A stretch of DNA of 64,000 bases from Marinifilum breve (GCF_003202155.1 NZ_QFLI01000006.1:186001-250000); one strand, 5' to 3'; positions 25,834-35,205 are shown, counted from the first letter of the stretch. The notes: generated from the letters alone by a model not told the origin. Program-made: numbers and translations.

Positions 25834-27240
25834 ATGAAAACAAGAACTGAACACGACTTAATTGGCTACAAAGAGGTGCCAGCTGATGCATATTATGGCA
25901 TTCAAACTTTAAGAGCAGTTGAAAACTTTGACATTTGCGGTGTTAAATTAAGTGCATATCCAAACTTTATTAAGGGTTTGGCTATGGTAAAATGGGCAGC
26001 AGCTAAGGCGAACAACGATCTTAACCTACTAACTGACGATGTAACTGAAGCGATTACTAAGGCTTGCGAAGAGCTTATTGATGGAAAACACCATGATCAT
26101 TTTCCTGTTGATATGATTCAGGGTGGTGCTGGAACATCTACCAATATGAATGCCAACGAGGTGATAGCCAACAGGGCATTGGAAATTCTTGGATATCAAA
26201 AAGGTGAATACGAACACTGTCATCCAAACAATCACATTAACCTATCTCAGTCAACAAATGATGCATATCCAACTGCAATTAAAATTGCATTAATGTATAT
26301 GAATGAGAATTTGGTGGCAGGCTTAAAATCATTGATTACTGCATTTAGAGCTAAAGGGGAAGAGTTCAAAGATGTATTGAAAATGGGTAGAACTCAGCTG
26401 CAAGATGCTGTGCCTATGACATTGGGACAAGAGTTTGAAGCTTGGGCTGTAAACCTTGAAGAGGAAATCCAAAGATTGAACGAAAATGCAAAATTGTTCC
26501 TTGAAGTAAACATGGGAGCAACTGCTATTGGTACTGGAATTAACTCAGAGCCTGGTTACTCAGATAAATGTGTAGCACATCTAAATGAAATTACAAAACT
26601 TCCAATTGTGTTGGCTGGTAACTTAATTGAAGCTACTCCTGATACAGGTTCGTATGTAATGTATTCATCAGCAGTGAAGCGTTTGGCTGTTAAACTTTCT
26701 AAAATCTGTAACGATTTAAGATTGTTGTCTTCAGGACCACGTTGTGGATTGAACGAAATCAACTTGCCAAAAATGCAACCAGGATCTTCTATCATGCCAG
26801 GTAAAGTAAACCCGGTAATTCCAGAGGTTGTAAACCAAATTGCTTATAAAGTAATTGGTAATGATTTAACTGTAACTTTTGCAGCAGAAGCAGGTCAGTT
26901 GGAATTGAATGTAATGGAGCCAGTTTTGGTTCGTGCTATTTTCGAATCAATGGAAATGTTGGAGAACGGAATGACGACATTAAAAGAAAGATGTATTGAA
27001 GGAATTACAGCAAATGTTGAGCACTGTAAAGAAATGGTTCTAAACAGTATCGGTATTGTAACTGCTGTAAATCCAACATTAGGATATGAAGCTTCTTCGC
27101 GAATTGCTAAAAGAGCATTGGCAGAAAACAGAAGTGTTTACGATTTAATTCTTGAAGAAGGATTATTGACTAAGGAGAAGCTAGATGAAATTCTTTCTCC
27201 GGAAAGAATGATTAAGCCTCAGAAGTTTGTTGAAGCTTAA
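25834..27240 (+). CDS. aspA: Aspartate ammonia-lyase
   Basis: Deaminates aspartate to fumarate; member of the fumarase/aspartase superfamily. The N-terminus RTEHDLIGYKEVPADAYYG and the superfamily signature GSSIMPGKVNPVIPE (near residue 318) are clear. MGRTQLQDAVPMTLGQEF and the substrate-binding stretch SQSTNDAYPTA are intact. The 468 residues are typical of AspA rather than FumC, and RTEHDLIG is the usual aspartase opening. It feeds fumarate to respiration or succinate formation. Monocistronic, with a downstream hairpin. Confidence 0.93.
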   Translation: MKTRTEHDLIGYKEVPADAYYGIQTLRAVENFDICGVKLSAYPNFIKGLAMVKWAAAKANNDLNLLTDDVTEAITKACEELIDGKHHDHFPVDMIQGGAGTSTNMNANEVIANRALEILGYQKGEYEHCHPNNHINLSQSTNDAYPTAIKIALMYMNENLVAGLKSLITAFRAKGEEFKDVLKMGRTQLQDAVPMTLGQEFEAWAVNLEEEIQRLNENAKLFLEVNMGATAIGTGINSEPGYSDKCVAHLNEITKLPIVLAGNLIEATPDTGSYVMYSSAVKRLAVKLSKICNDLRLLSSGPRCGLNEINLPKMQPGSSIMPGKVNPVIPEVVNQIAYKVIGNDLTVTFAAEAGQLELNVMEPVLVRAIFESMEMLENGMTTLKERCIEGITANVEHCKEMVLNSIGIVTAVNPTLGYEASSRIAKRALAENRSVYDLILEEGLLTKEKLDEILSPERMIKPQKFVEA

Positions 27241-27338
27241 TTATTAGAAGTGAAACCAATTTTTGGTTGAACTTTGTTTCTTAAACAACACTCCAATTTA
27301 AATTGGAAAATACTCTATCATTGAGTTCTTGGCGCATT

Positions 27339-27374
27339 AAAGAGGTTGATTCGATTTTCGATTCAACCTCTTTT
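27339..27374 (+). terminator. Intrinsic terminator of aspA
   Basis: AAAGAGGTTGATTCG pairs with CGATTCAACCTCTTT (one mismatch), then TTTT. Confidence 0.8.
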
Positions 27375-27475
27375 ATTTAAATGAAAATCTGGAACAGCCA
27401 AACAGTCGCATAGTTCAAGAGTGAGAATATAAATAAAGAATTCTTACATTTATCTGATCACAAAAAAGTAAATAC

Positions 27476-27967
27476 ATGAGCGAAATAACCTTCCAATCAA
27501 TCGGAACAATTCATACACCTCACAAAACCAGGGAAAATATGCCCATTCAACCTCTAAGTGCAAGAGGAGTAAAAGCAAGGGTAGAGTTAAATTCAGAATT
27601 TACTGATGGTTTACGAGATTTAGAGTCTTTTTCTCATGTGATATTGATTTACCATCTGCATAAATCAGAAGGCTACGAATTGGATGTAAAGCCTTTTATG
27701 GATGATAAAACCCACGGATTATTTGCAACCAGAGCACCACGCAGACCCAATGCTATTGGAATGTCAACTGTTAAGCTTCATTCCATAGAAGAAAATATTT
27801 TGCATGTTGAAGATGTAGATATTCTCGATGGAACACCTTTGTTAGATATCAAGCCATTCTTCTCGAAATTTGACAATCGTCCTGATGCAGTTTCAGGCTG
27901 GTTAGATGAAAAGTGGAAAGAAGAGAATAGGGGCATAAAATCAGATAAAAGATTTAATTTGAAGTAG
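27476..27967 (+). CDS. trmO: TrmO/TsaA-family tRNA methyltransferase
   Basis: 163-residue member of the TrmO (TsaA/YaeB) family, SAM-dependent enzymes that N6-methylate the t6A37 residue of threonine tRNAs. Family signatures are RAPRRPNAIGMSTVKL (about 90-105) and LDGTPLLDIKPF near 120. It contains the core beta-barrel domain only, without the C-terminal domain of E. coli TrmO (235 residues), so the exact substrate is less certain. It converges on hemH across a periodic dyad array. Confidence 0.8.
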   Translation: MSEITFQSIGTIHTPHKTRENMPIQPLSARGVKARVELNSEFTDGLRDLESFSHVILIYHLHKSEGYELDVKPFMDDKTHGLFATRAPRRPNAIGMSTVKLHSIEENILHVEDVDILDGTPLLDIKPFFSKFDNRPDAVSGWLDEKWKEENRGIKSDKRFNLK

Positions 27968-27995
27968 TATACGAATGGTAAGTGAACTATTTTTA

Positions 27996-28130
27996 CTCAA
28001 ACTGTTTGAGCACTACCATCCAAGTTGTTTGAGCAGTGGGTTACAAGTTACTTGAGCAAGCTACTCAAGTTGTTTGGGTAGTGCTTCCCAAATTGCTTGA
28101 GCAGTCTACTCAAGTTGCTCGAGTGGTCTT
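27996..28130. repeat. 22-23-bp array of six imperfect dyads
   Basis: The CAA of each CTCAAGTTGTTTGAG-like dyad falls at 27998, 28021, 28044, 28066, 28089 and 28111 (steps 23, 23, 22, 23, 22). Several units are self-complementary (CTCAAACTGTTTGAG, CTCAAGTTGCTCGAG), others carry one altered arm. The array fills the gap between trmO and hemH and stops a few bases before the hemH stop codon. Confidence 0.85.
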
Positions 28131-28133
28131 GGA

Positions 28134-29144
28134 TTAATGAATGACTAAATCTTTTAGTGCTGCAATCCATTTTGGATGATCATTCAAACTCTCTACCAGC
28201 ACCAATTCTTTCCCGCCATTTTCTTCAAACAGTTCGCCGTATTCTAAACCAATTTCTATGGTTGTTTCAAGGCAATCGGCTACAAAGGCAGGGCTAAATA
28301 CCATAAGTTTTTTAGCTCCTTTCTGTGCTTGCTCTATTACTACCTTATCGGAAAAAGGTTCCAGCCAGTTTTTGTCTAGTCGAGACTGAAAGGCAACGGT
28401 ATATTTCTCTTTGGGGATATTTAATTTTTTTGCCAGTAGCTTGCTGGTTTCGTAGCAAGTGGCACGGTAACAAAAGTAATCGGTATCAGGTCGGAATCGC
28501 TTGTCACAATCGCAATCCTTACAGTTTTTGTTAGGATGAACCTTATTTACCTGTCGTAACGGCAAGCCATGATAAGAGAAGATGAAGTGATCAAAATCAT
28601 TTAGGTCATGCTGATTTGCGTTATCTACAATTGTATTCAGATATCCTTCATGGTCGAAAAACTGATTCACCAATTTTATTTCTGGGATCACCTCCCAGCC
28701 TCTGATAATCTCCATCGCCTTTTCGAAAGTAGAACCTGTAGTTGAAGAGGCATATTGTGGATACATGGGCAGAATAATCAATTTGTCGGGCATATCCAAT
28801 CGGATCTTCTCCAAAACTCTTTTCATCGAAGGTTCCTGGTAACGCATGGCCAATTCTACCTTAAAATTCTCGTCTAATTCTTCTTGAAGTAGATCTTTTA
28901 CCTTTTCGCCATAAATCATCAAAGGAGAACCATCTTTGGTCCACAATTGCTTGTATATTTTCGATGATCCTTTGGCTCTAAACGGAACTATAATCAGGTT
29001 AACCAATATTTTTCGTAGCAACCAAGGGATATCAATTACCCTTCTGTCGTTCAGAAATTCGAATAAGTAGGTACGAACATCAGATACATTGGGACTTTTA
29101 GGAGTTCCTAAATTAAGAAGCAGGACAGTAGTTTTCTTAGGCAT
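28134..29144 (-). CDS. hemH: Ferrochelatase
   Basis: Inserts iron into porphyrin at the end of haem synthesis. 336 residues, full length. The catalytic stretch HFIFSYHGLP carries the metal-coordinating His, and VADCLETTIEIGLEY carries the conserved acidic residue of the second active-site strand. A cysteine-rich segment NCKDCDCDKRF...CYRATC (about 190-215) is reminiscent of ferrochelatases with additional cysteines; whether it binds an Fe-S cluster is unknown. It lies 90 bases after hemF on the same strand, separated by a terminator-like hairpin. Confidence 0.94.
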   Translation of the reverse strand: MPKKTTVLLLNLGTPKSPNVSDVRTYLFEFLNDRRVIDIPWLLRKILVNLIIVPFRAKGSSKIYKQLWTKDGSPLMIYGEKVKDLLQEELDENFKVELAMRYQEPSMKRVLEKIRLDMPDKLIILPMYPQYASSTTGSTFEKAMEIIRGWEVIPEIKLVNQFFDHEGYLNTIVDNANQHDLNDFDHFIFSYHGLPLRQVNKVHPNKNCKDCDCDKRFRPDTDYFCYRATCYETSKLLAKKLNIPKEKYTVAFQSRLDKNWLEPFSDKVVIEQAQKGAKKLMVFSPAFVADCLETTIEIGLEYGELFEENGGKELVLVESLNDHPKWIAALKDLVIH

Positions 29145-29163
29145 AGTGTTTTATTAGCAACAA

Positions 29164-29194
29164 TTAAAAAAGGAAATGCATTATACATTTCCTC
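29164..29194 (-). terminator. Hairpin between hemF and hemH
   Basis: AGGAAATG (29171-29178) pairs with CATTTCCT (29186-29193), followed on the minus strand by TTTTTTAA. It probably ends most hemF transcripts and would reduce read-through into hemH. Confidence 0.7.
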
Positions 29195-29234
29195 TCTGAA
29201 ATTAATATTTTTTTTTGATTAAGCTAAAAACAAC

Positions 29235-30140
29235 TTAAACCGAAATTGGTTCAAGCCAATTGATATCTTTTTTTAAAAGTTGTAAGGTTTCTGCCTCTTT
29301 CGATCCTTCTTTCACTTCGTACTGATAGGTCCATCTTACTTCTGGCGGCATACTTACCAAAATCGATTCGGTTCTGCCATTGGTATCCAGTCCGAATTTG
29401 GTTCCCTTATCCAATACCAGGTTGAACTCAACATATCGTCCGCGGCGATGCAATTGCCAGTCTTTCTCCTGCTCGCTATACAATTTGGATGCATTGCTGC
29501 GCATAATTTCGCAATAGGTAGGAGCAAATAGCTCACCAACATCCATTACGAAGGCGAATAGCTGTTCTTTTGTCATTCCCGAGGAATCATTCAAATGATC
29601 GAAGAAAAGGCCTCCAACACCACGTGTTTCATTTCTGAATGGCAAATAGAAATATTCATCGGCCCAAGGCTTAAATTTGCTGTAGAATTCAGGATTGTGC
29701 TTGTCGCATACCTTTTTCATTTCCAAGTGAAAGGCTTTGGCCTGATTTTTATCCACATAAATTGGAGTGAGATCGATTCCTCCACCAAACCAATAAGTAC
29801 CATCATTCAATTCAAAATAGCGAACATTCATATGAATAATGGGCACATGAGGGTTTTCGGGATGCATGATTAAGGAAACACCAGTTGCAAAAAAATCATC
29901 AGCTTCAAGCTTTAATTTGTTCTTTATTTTTTCAGGCAACTCACCATGAACAGCCGAAAATTGAACGCCACCTTTCTCTATGATATTTCCATTTTTAATA
30001 ACGCGGCTTCTTCCACCTCCACCAGCTTCACGTTCCCAAATATCTTCATGAAACTGAGCACCACCATCGCAATTTTCCAATGCTCGGGTGATTTTATCTT
30101 GTAATTGTCTAAATTCTTCGGCTATGTATTCTTTCTGCAT
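29235..30140 (-). CDS. hemF: Oxygen-dependent coproporphyrinogen III oxidase
   Basis: Decarboxylates coproporphyrinogen III to protoporphyrinogen IX using O2. 301 residues with the family signatures YWFGGGIDLTPIYV, RGVGGLFFDHL and RGRYVEFNLVLDKGTKFGL. Its presence points to an organism that meets oxygen, since strict anaerobes rely on HemN. It is followed by hemH and preceded, 16 bases upstream, by a small membrane protein gene, so the three may share a transcript. Confidence 0.95.
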   Translation of the reverse strand: MQKEYIAEEFRQLQDKITRALENCDGGAQFHEDIWEREAGGGGRSRVIKNGNIIEKGGVQFSAVHGELPEKIKNKLKLEADDFFATGVSLIMHPENPHVPIIHMNVRYFELNDGTYWFGGGIDLTPIYVDKNQAKAFHLEMKKVCDKHNPEFYSKFKPWADEYFYLPFRNETRGVGGLFFDHLNDSSGMTKEQLFAFVMDVGELFAPTYCEIMRSNASKLYSEQEKDWQLHRRGRYVEFNLVLDKGTKFGLDTNGRTESILVSMPPEVRWTYQYEVKEGSKEAETLQLLKKDINWLEPISV

Positions 30141-30156
30141 TTTGAGTTCTGTTTGT

Positions 30157-30474
30157 TTAGATTGATTTTGTTGCAGTTTTGTTGTTTTTCCTCTGAAATC
30201 GACTCAACATTTTCTTCTCAAAATTCCAAAAGAAACGGAATTGTCCGAAAAGCGTTCCAACAATCAAAAGTAAGACCTGATAGGTTGGTGTGATGATAAG
30301 AATGCTCAATAAGATTCTCAGTAAAATATTTGTGTCAGCATCTATTGAGAAGTATTCAAATATGGGATTACGAACCAAAACAGATAAACTACCAGTAATC
30401 GAGAATACAATTAGAATGATCACCAGTTGTAGGTTTGAATTGATTTCCCAGCGCTTTTTAAGTTTGTCAAACAT
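30157..30474 (-). CDS. Small membrane protein (DUF6787-like)
   Basis: 105 residues: a basic N-terminus (FDKLKKRWEINSNLQ), two or three hydrophobic helices (about 17-36, 50-68, 68-88) and a basic aromatic tail. WEINSNLQLVIILIVFSITGS and GTLFGQFRFFWNFEKKM suggest the DUF6787 family of Bacteroidota; related proteins are sometimes mislabelled prolipoprotein diacylglyceryl transferase, but the length rules that out. It lies 16 bases upstream of hemF. Function unknown. Confidence 0.7.
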   Translation of the reverse strand: MFDKLKKRWEINSNLQLVIILIVFSITGSLSVLVRNPIFEYFSIDADTNILLRILLSILIITPTYQVLLLIVGTLFGQFRFFWNFEKKMLSRFQRKNNKTATKSI

Positions 30475-30610
30475 CCAGAAGTATTATTTAGATTAGTTTT
30501 ATATAAAACAAATATAATATAAAATACCTTTAGGTCTGAAATAGCGTTTGAGAAATCTGTTTGATTTTATTGATTGCTCAATAGAGAGTAGCGTAAGCGG
30601 GTTAAGGCAT

Positions 30611-30643
30611 AAAAAAAACCGCCTCAAATTGAGACGGTTTTCA
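30611..30643 (-). terminator. Intrinsic terminator of the POT gene
   Basis: AAACCGTCTCAA / TTGAGGCGGTTT stem on the minus strand, one mismatch, followed by eight Ts. Confidence 0.85.
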
Positions 30644-30662
30644 TGAATATATTTTCTATTTC

Positions 30663-32183
30663 TTATTTAGAAACTTTTTCTAGCCATTTAAGCATGAATA
30701 GCATTGTAAACATAGAGATGAAACATGCTACAACAAATACTGACCAAGTAGCCCAAATTGGAATGTTCTTATAGAAAATTGCACCGATAATTAGTAACTG
30801 GTTACCTAAACCTGTTGCTAATAACCATAGACCTTGCATTAAACCCTGAAGTTTTGGAGGCGCTACTTTCGATACGAATGAGATACCAAGAGGACTAATG
30901 AATAACTCAGCGATAGTTAAGATTAGGTAAGTTCCGATCAATAAGAAAGGAGTTACTTTTTGTGCTGCTGGAAGTTCACCCATCGCTCTAACTTCATCAA
31001 GGTTTGGAAGACCGAAAGAACCAAGTGTCATTACAACAAAACCTAATGCTGCAATACCCATACCAATAGCAATTTTAGCAGGAGTTGAAGGTTCTTTACC
31101 TTTAGCATCTAACCATCCGAAGAATCCCATAACAACAGGAGTTAAGAATACCACGAAGAATGGGTTAGCAGCCTGGAACATTTCAGCTGTAATATTCCAA
31201 CTACCAAGTTTCAATAAAGTGTAGTCCTTAGCAAAGAAAGTAAGTGTTAAACCATTTTGGTGGAATGAGAACCAGAAGAAGATAACAACACCAAATACAG
31301 CCAATAAAGCGTAAATTCTCTGCTTAACTTCTGCCAATGGCATTTCAATCTCAGCCAACTCTTCAGTTGATTTTTGCTGTTTTGAAGCAGGATCTGGAAA
31401 TCCTTTTTTATTCTTCATGTAAACCACCATAGAGATAAGCATAGCTAAAATTGCTACAGCAAATGAATAGTGGAATCCAGTGTTAAAAGTTTCAAGATAC
31501 TTACCTGAAAATTCACCAAGGTTTGCAACAGATACAGATGAAGCTGCATTAGCTAGAGTTTCTAATTTAGCCATTGCATCAGCACCCATGTTAGCACCTT
31601 TCTCCATGTATTCGTGACATAGTGCAGGAAGGTTGGCATCGTAAGTAAAACCGGAACGACCTAACCACCAGTTACGAACTGCAGGAGCAATAAATGGAGC
31701 GAAAATAGCACCAATATTGATAAACATATAGAATAATGAGAATCCAGCATCACGTTTTGCAGCGTATTGAGGATTATCATACATTTGACCAACAAGAGCT
31801 TGTAGGTTACCTTTGAATAGACCATTACCAAAAGAAATGGTGAATAGTGCTAAACAAGTCATGATGATAAGGAACGTTTTATTGTCCTGAGTTACATTGG
31901 TTGGAATACTTAAGAATAAGTAACCAAAACTCATCATAATTAAACCAGTGAAAATGGTTCCTTTGTAGTTACGCAATTTATCAGCGATAAGACCACCAAA
32001 GAAAGCCATACCATAAATTGAGAAGTAAAAAGTTGAGTAGATCCAGCCTGATCCAGTTTCATCTAATCCAAATTTTGACATAAGGAAAAGACTCAAAATA
32101 GCCATCATTGTGTAGAAGCCGAAGCGCTCTCCCATGTTGGCTACTGCCGCAGGAATTAGTCCTTTAGGATGTCCTTTAAACAT
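30663..32183 (-). CDS. POT/PTR-family peptide transporter
   Basis: Proton-coupled oligopeptide transporter-family carrier of 506 residues with about 14 membrane helices. The family signature GERFGFYTMMAILSLF in helix 1 and FSLFYMFINIGAIFAPF in helix 5 are clear. The helix-1 E-x-x-E-R motif reads N-M-G-E-R, so the first glutamate is replaced by Asn; this could alter proton coupling (inference). Substrates are likely di- or tripeptides. Monocistronic. Confidence 0.9.
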   Translation of the reverse strand: MFKGHPKGLIPAAVANMGERFGFYTMMAILSLFLMSKFGLDETGSGWIYSTFYFSIYGMAFFGGLIADKLRNYKGTIFTGLIMMSFGYLFLSIPTNVTQDNKTFLIIMTCLALFTISFGNGLFKGNLQALVGQMYDNPQYAAKRDAGFSLFYMFINIGAIFAPFIAPAVRNWWLGRSGFTYDANLPALCHEYMEKGANMGADAMAKLETLANAASSVSVANLGEFSGKYLETFNTGFHYSFAVAILAMLISMVVYMKNKKGFPDPASKQQKSTEELAEIEMPLAEVKQRIYALLAVFGVVIFFWFSFHQNGLTLTFFAKDYTLLKLGSWNITAEMFQAANPFFVVFLTPVVMGFFGWLDAKGKEPSTPAKIAIGMGIAALGFVVMTLGSFGLPNLDEVRAMGELPAAQKVTPFLLIGTYLILTIAELFISPLGISFVSKVAPPKLQGLMQGLWLLATGLGNQLLIIGAIFYKNIPIWATWSVFVVACFISMFTMLFMLKWLEKVSK

Positions 32184-32494
32184 AAATGTTAGTTTTAATT
32201 TATAATAGTTTCGTTTCAGTTATGAAAGTGACAAATATATAGAAAAAATCAGAAGTCCATAATGATTTGTAAGCGTTTCGATCGAATTTAAATCGTTTTC
32301 GTAAGAAGTGGCGAATTTCAAAAGTTTAGTATCTTTGATAGGAAAGCCCAATTTGCTGTATGTTTGGCCATTTTGTGACAGTTTTTTGATAGGTTTTACT
32401 TGTTGGTAAGATGTTATTAAAAAGCAATCCGAATAAGAGTGATCAAATACAATATCAAGAACTTTTTTACGTCTAAATACAAACCGATAGAAAA
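32184..32494. other. Divergent promoter gap between POT gene and nnr
   Basis: AT-rich, no gene. TATCTTTG at 32330-32337 is a possible -7 element for nnr, but no clear -33 element accompanies it. Confidence 0.4.
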
Positions 32495-34006
32495 ATGAAA
32501 ATATTTCCCGCCTCTAAAATTGCAGAGATTGATTCCTATACCATCGAGAATGAACCAATTGAATCGATAGATTTAATGGAGAGAGCTTCGAGCAAGTTAT
32601 TCAAGAAAATTTTGAAGAAATTCCCTGCACCTAGGAACTGTAAAATTTTTGTAGGGCCAGGAAATAATGGAGGCGATGGAATGGCTATAGCCAGAATGTT
32701 GGCTGAGAAAAACTATGCAGTTGAGGTTTTTATCATCAAAGTTACAAATCAGCTTTCAAATGATGCGGAAGTAAACTTGCAGCGTTTGAAATTGATTAAA
32801 AGCGTTGATATTTATGAATTGGCTTCCATTGATGCAATGCCTTGGCTTTTCCCTGAGGATATTGTAATTGATGCTATTTTTGGTTCAGGACTTTCAAGAC
32901 CCATTGAGGGGGTAGTGCTGGAGGTAATAAAAGCCATAAATGCCAGCGAGGCGAGTGTTGTGGCTGTGGACATTCCTTCGGGCTTAATGGGCGAAGACAA
33001 TTCAAAGAACAATTATCAGGGAATTGTAAAGGCTGATCTTACTTTAAGTTTTCAATTTCCGAAATTGGCTTTTCTGTTTCCAGAAAATGCTGAGTATGTG
33101 GGAGAGTGGGAAGTTTTACCTATTGGCTTACATCCTGAAATTATTAAGCAAGAGCAAACTCCATATAAAATGTTGAATCGGGAGTTTGTAAAATCTTTAT
33201 TAATGCCTCGAAAAAAGTTCGATCACAAAGGAACTTACGGGCATGGCTTATTAATCAGCGGAAGCTATGGTAAAATGGGAGCGGCCATTTTGGCATCACG
33301 GGCTTGCTTGCGATCTGGCATTGGCTTATTAACTTCGCACATACCAAGGTTGGGGTATGAAATTATGCAGACTGCGGTTCCAGAAGCAATGGTGAGTATC
33401 GATCGCTCAGATATTATTTTTACAGAATTTCCGGATTTAAGCCAATTTAAAGCAGTAGCCATTGGTCCAGGTATCGATAAAAAGCAAAATTCGTATTGTG
33501 CCATGATCAATTTATTAAAAGAAATAAAAACACCTATGGTGATTGATGCTGACGGCATTAATATTTTAGGAGAGCACCCTGAATTGAAGGCAGATTTACC
33601 ATTGGGCTCTGTATTTACGCCACATCCAAAGGAGTTTGAGCGATTGGTTGGAAAATCAGATGATAGTTTTACACGTAATAATATGCAACGCAAGTTTGCC
33701 AGAGAATATGGTGTAACTCTTGTATTAAAAGGAGCTTATACGGCTATTGCTTGTCCTGAGGGAAGTGTTTATTTCAATCCAACAGGAAATCCAGGTATGG
33801 CAACAGCGGGAAGTGGAGATGTGCTTACAGGAATAATATTATCTTTGCTTTCGCAAGGATATTCTTCGAAAGTGGCGACAATTATTGGAGTATATCTTCA
33901 TGGTTTGGCAGGTGATTTAGCATCAGAGAAAGTAGGATATGAAGCTTTAACAGCTAGCGATATTATCGACTTTCTGCCAAAGGCATGGTTAAAGTTGAAA
34001 AAATAG
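32495..34006 (+). CDS. nnr: Bifunctional NAD(P)H-hydrate repair enzyme
   Basis: Fusion of NAD(P)HX epimerase (NnrE, about 1-215) and ADP/ATP-dependent NAD(P)HX dehydratase (NnrD, about 225-503), which restore damaged hydrated NAD(P)H. The epimerase motif VGPGNNGGDGMAIAR (about 52-66) and VDIPSGL are present. The dehydratase half shows VIDADGINIL, TPHPKEFERL and the ribokinase-like GNPGMATAGSGDVLTG. It is followed 50 bases on by a DUF4831 gene, with a palindrome in between. Confidence 0.95.
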   Translation: MKIFPASKIAEIDSYTIENEPIESIDLMERASSKLFKKILKKFPAPRNCKIFVGPGNNGGDGMAIARMLAEKNYAVEVFIIKVTNQLSNDAEVNLQRLKLIKSVDIYELASIDAMPWLFPEDIVIDAIFGSGLSRPIEGVVLEVIKAINASEASVVAVDIPSGLMGEDNSKNNYQGIVKADLTLSFQFPKLAFLFPENAEYVGEWEVLPIGLHPEIIKQEQTPYKMLNREFVKSLLMPRKKFDHKGTYGHGLLISGSYGKMGAAILASRACLRSGIGLLTSHIPRLGYEIMQTAVPEAMVSIDRSDIIFTEFPDLSQFKAVAIGPGIDKKQNSYCAMINLLKEIKTPMVIDADGINILGEHPELKADLPLGSVFTPHPKEFERLVGKSDDSFTRNNMQRKFAREYGVTLVLKGAYTAIACPEGSVYFNPTGNPGMATAGSGDVLTGIILSLLSQGYSSKVATIIGVYLHGLAGDLASEKVGYEALTASDIIDFLPKAWLKLKK

Positions 34007-34012
34007 GGAATT

Positions 34013-34040
34013 GTAGAGACCTTACATGTTACGTCTCTAC
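34013..34040. repeat. GTAGAGAC palindrome
   Basis: GTAGAGAC (34013-34020) pairs with GTCTCTAC (34033-34040), with an inner CTTACATGTTAC. It belongs to the AGAGACAAGG...CCTTGTCTCT family seen at 7856 and 8414. Confidence 0.65.
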
Positions 34041-34056
34041 GCAAAACGAAAATAAA

Positions 34057-35199
34057 ATGAACAGAAACATTTTTAAATTACTGGTAGCAATTTTGATTGT
34101 TGGTGGAACAATTGGAAATGTAAACGCACAAAAGCGCAGAACTTTAGAAACTCCAAACACGGTTATTTATGCTTTACCACAAACAGTATTAAAAGTTGAT
34201 GTGGTGGCTGAAAAGACGATCATGAAAAAAGGACCTTTTGCTGACTATGCAAAAAAATATCTTGGAATTTCTGATGTTGTGACAAGCGATGGTGTAGAGT
34301 GGAAATTAAAATCGATAGAGTTGAATGGAGTAGGAGAGGTTGATCCAGATCAGTACTATAAAATAACTACTTCGGTTGATTATGAACCAAGTTTAATTTC
34401 TTTAACTCCTGAAGGATTGATTCGCGGATTTAACGTGAAGAATTCTTCCTTTGAAAATGTAGAAAAAGAGATTATTTCTCTTACTTCTGATGAAGTTAAG
34501 GTGGAGTACGGAAAATTCTCGATTGACCCGATCGTAAAGTATAGAGAAGATACTACATACCAGGTTGTGGAAACTGATACAGCATTTATTAAAGTGCCAG
34601 TATTGGAAAAGCAAGCTTTAACCAAGTCCTTGGAAGAAAAGGCAGAAGAAGCTGCTCATCAGATCTTTAAATTGAGAAAAAGAAGATTTAAGATTTTGAC
34701 AGCAAATTTTGAAGTTTTACCACCTGATGGAAAAGCTTATGAAGTTTTGGTGAAAGAATTGGCAAAATTGGAAGAAGATTACATTTCGATGTTTGTGGGT
34801 AAAAAAGTGAGCATTCAGAAAGCTTATCAATTTTCATATGCGCCTAAGCAAGGCGAAAATGGTGGCGTTATTTTCCGTATGTCGCCACAAATGGGACCTG
34901 TTGGCGTAAATGATCTAGGCGGTCGCCCAGTTCGAGTGGATTTTAGAAATTTAAATGTTACTAATCAGTTGGCAATACTGCCTTCGGCGGGAGTGAATCC
35001 TCAAACCCAAATTGCATATAGAATACCAGGCATGGCTGATGTGTCGATTTCAAATGGCAAAAGTGTTTTACTAAAGAAACGCATGCCGATTGCCCAGTTT
35101 GGTAAAATTGCAAAAATGCCAGCTGAAGTTCTATTAAATGAGAATTTCAGTATCGAATTCTATCCAGAACTAGGTTCGATAAAGGATGTAACAAAGTAA
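34057..35199 (+). CDS. DUF4831 family exported protein
   Basis: 381 residues. The signal peptide (MNRNIFKLLVAILIVGGTIGNVNA) is reached only from the ATG at 34057, so the longer frame beginning inside nnr is rejected. The mature protein opens with the family-typical TPNTVIYALPQTVLKVDVVAEK and LGISDVV. DUF4831 proteins are Bacteroidota envelope proteins without known activity. The rest looks mostly beta-rich, with no membrane helix or catalytic motif visible. Confidence 0.82.
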   Translation: MNRNIFKLLVAILIVGGTIGNVNAQKRRTLETPNTVIYALPQTVLKVDVVAEKTIMKKGPFADYAKKYLGISDVVTSDGVEWKLKSIELNGVGEVDPDQYYKITTSVDYEPSLISLTPEGLIRGFNVKNSSFENVEKEIISLTSDEVKVEYGKFSIDPIVKYREDTTYQVVETDTAFIKVPVLEKQALTKSLEEKAEEAAHQIFKLRKRRFKILTANFEVLPPDGKAYEVLVKELAKLEEDYISMFVGKKVSIQKAYQFSYAPKQGENGGVIFRMSPQMGPVGVNDLGGRPVRVDFRNLNVTNQLAILPSAGVNPQTQIAYRIPGMADVSISNGKSVLLKKRMPIAQFGKIAKMPAEVLLNENFSIEFYPELGSIKDVTK

Positions 35200-35205
35200 T
35201 AACAG

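Noticed and set aside
33985-34056. Start of the DUF4831 gene inside nnr
   Set aside because: Only the ATG at 34057 gives a signal peptide; the extension covers a palindrome and the end of nnr.
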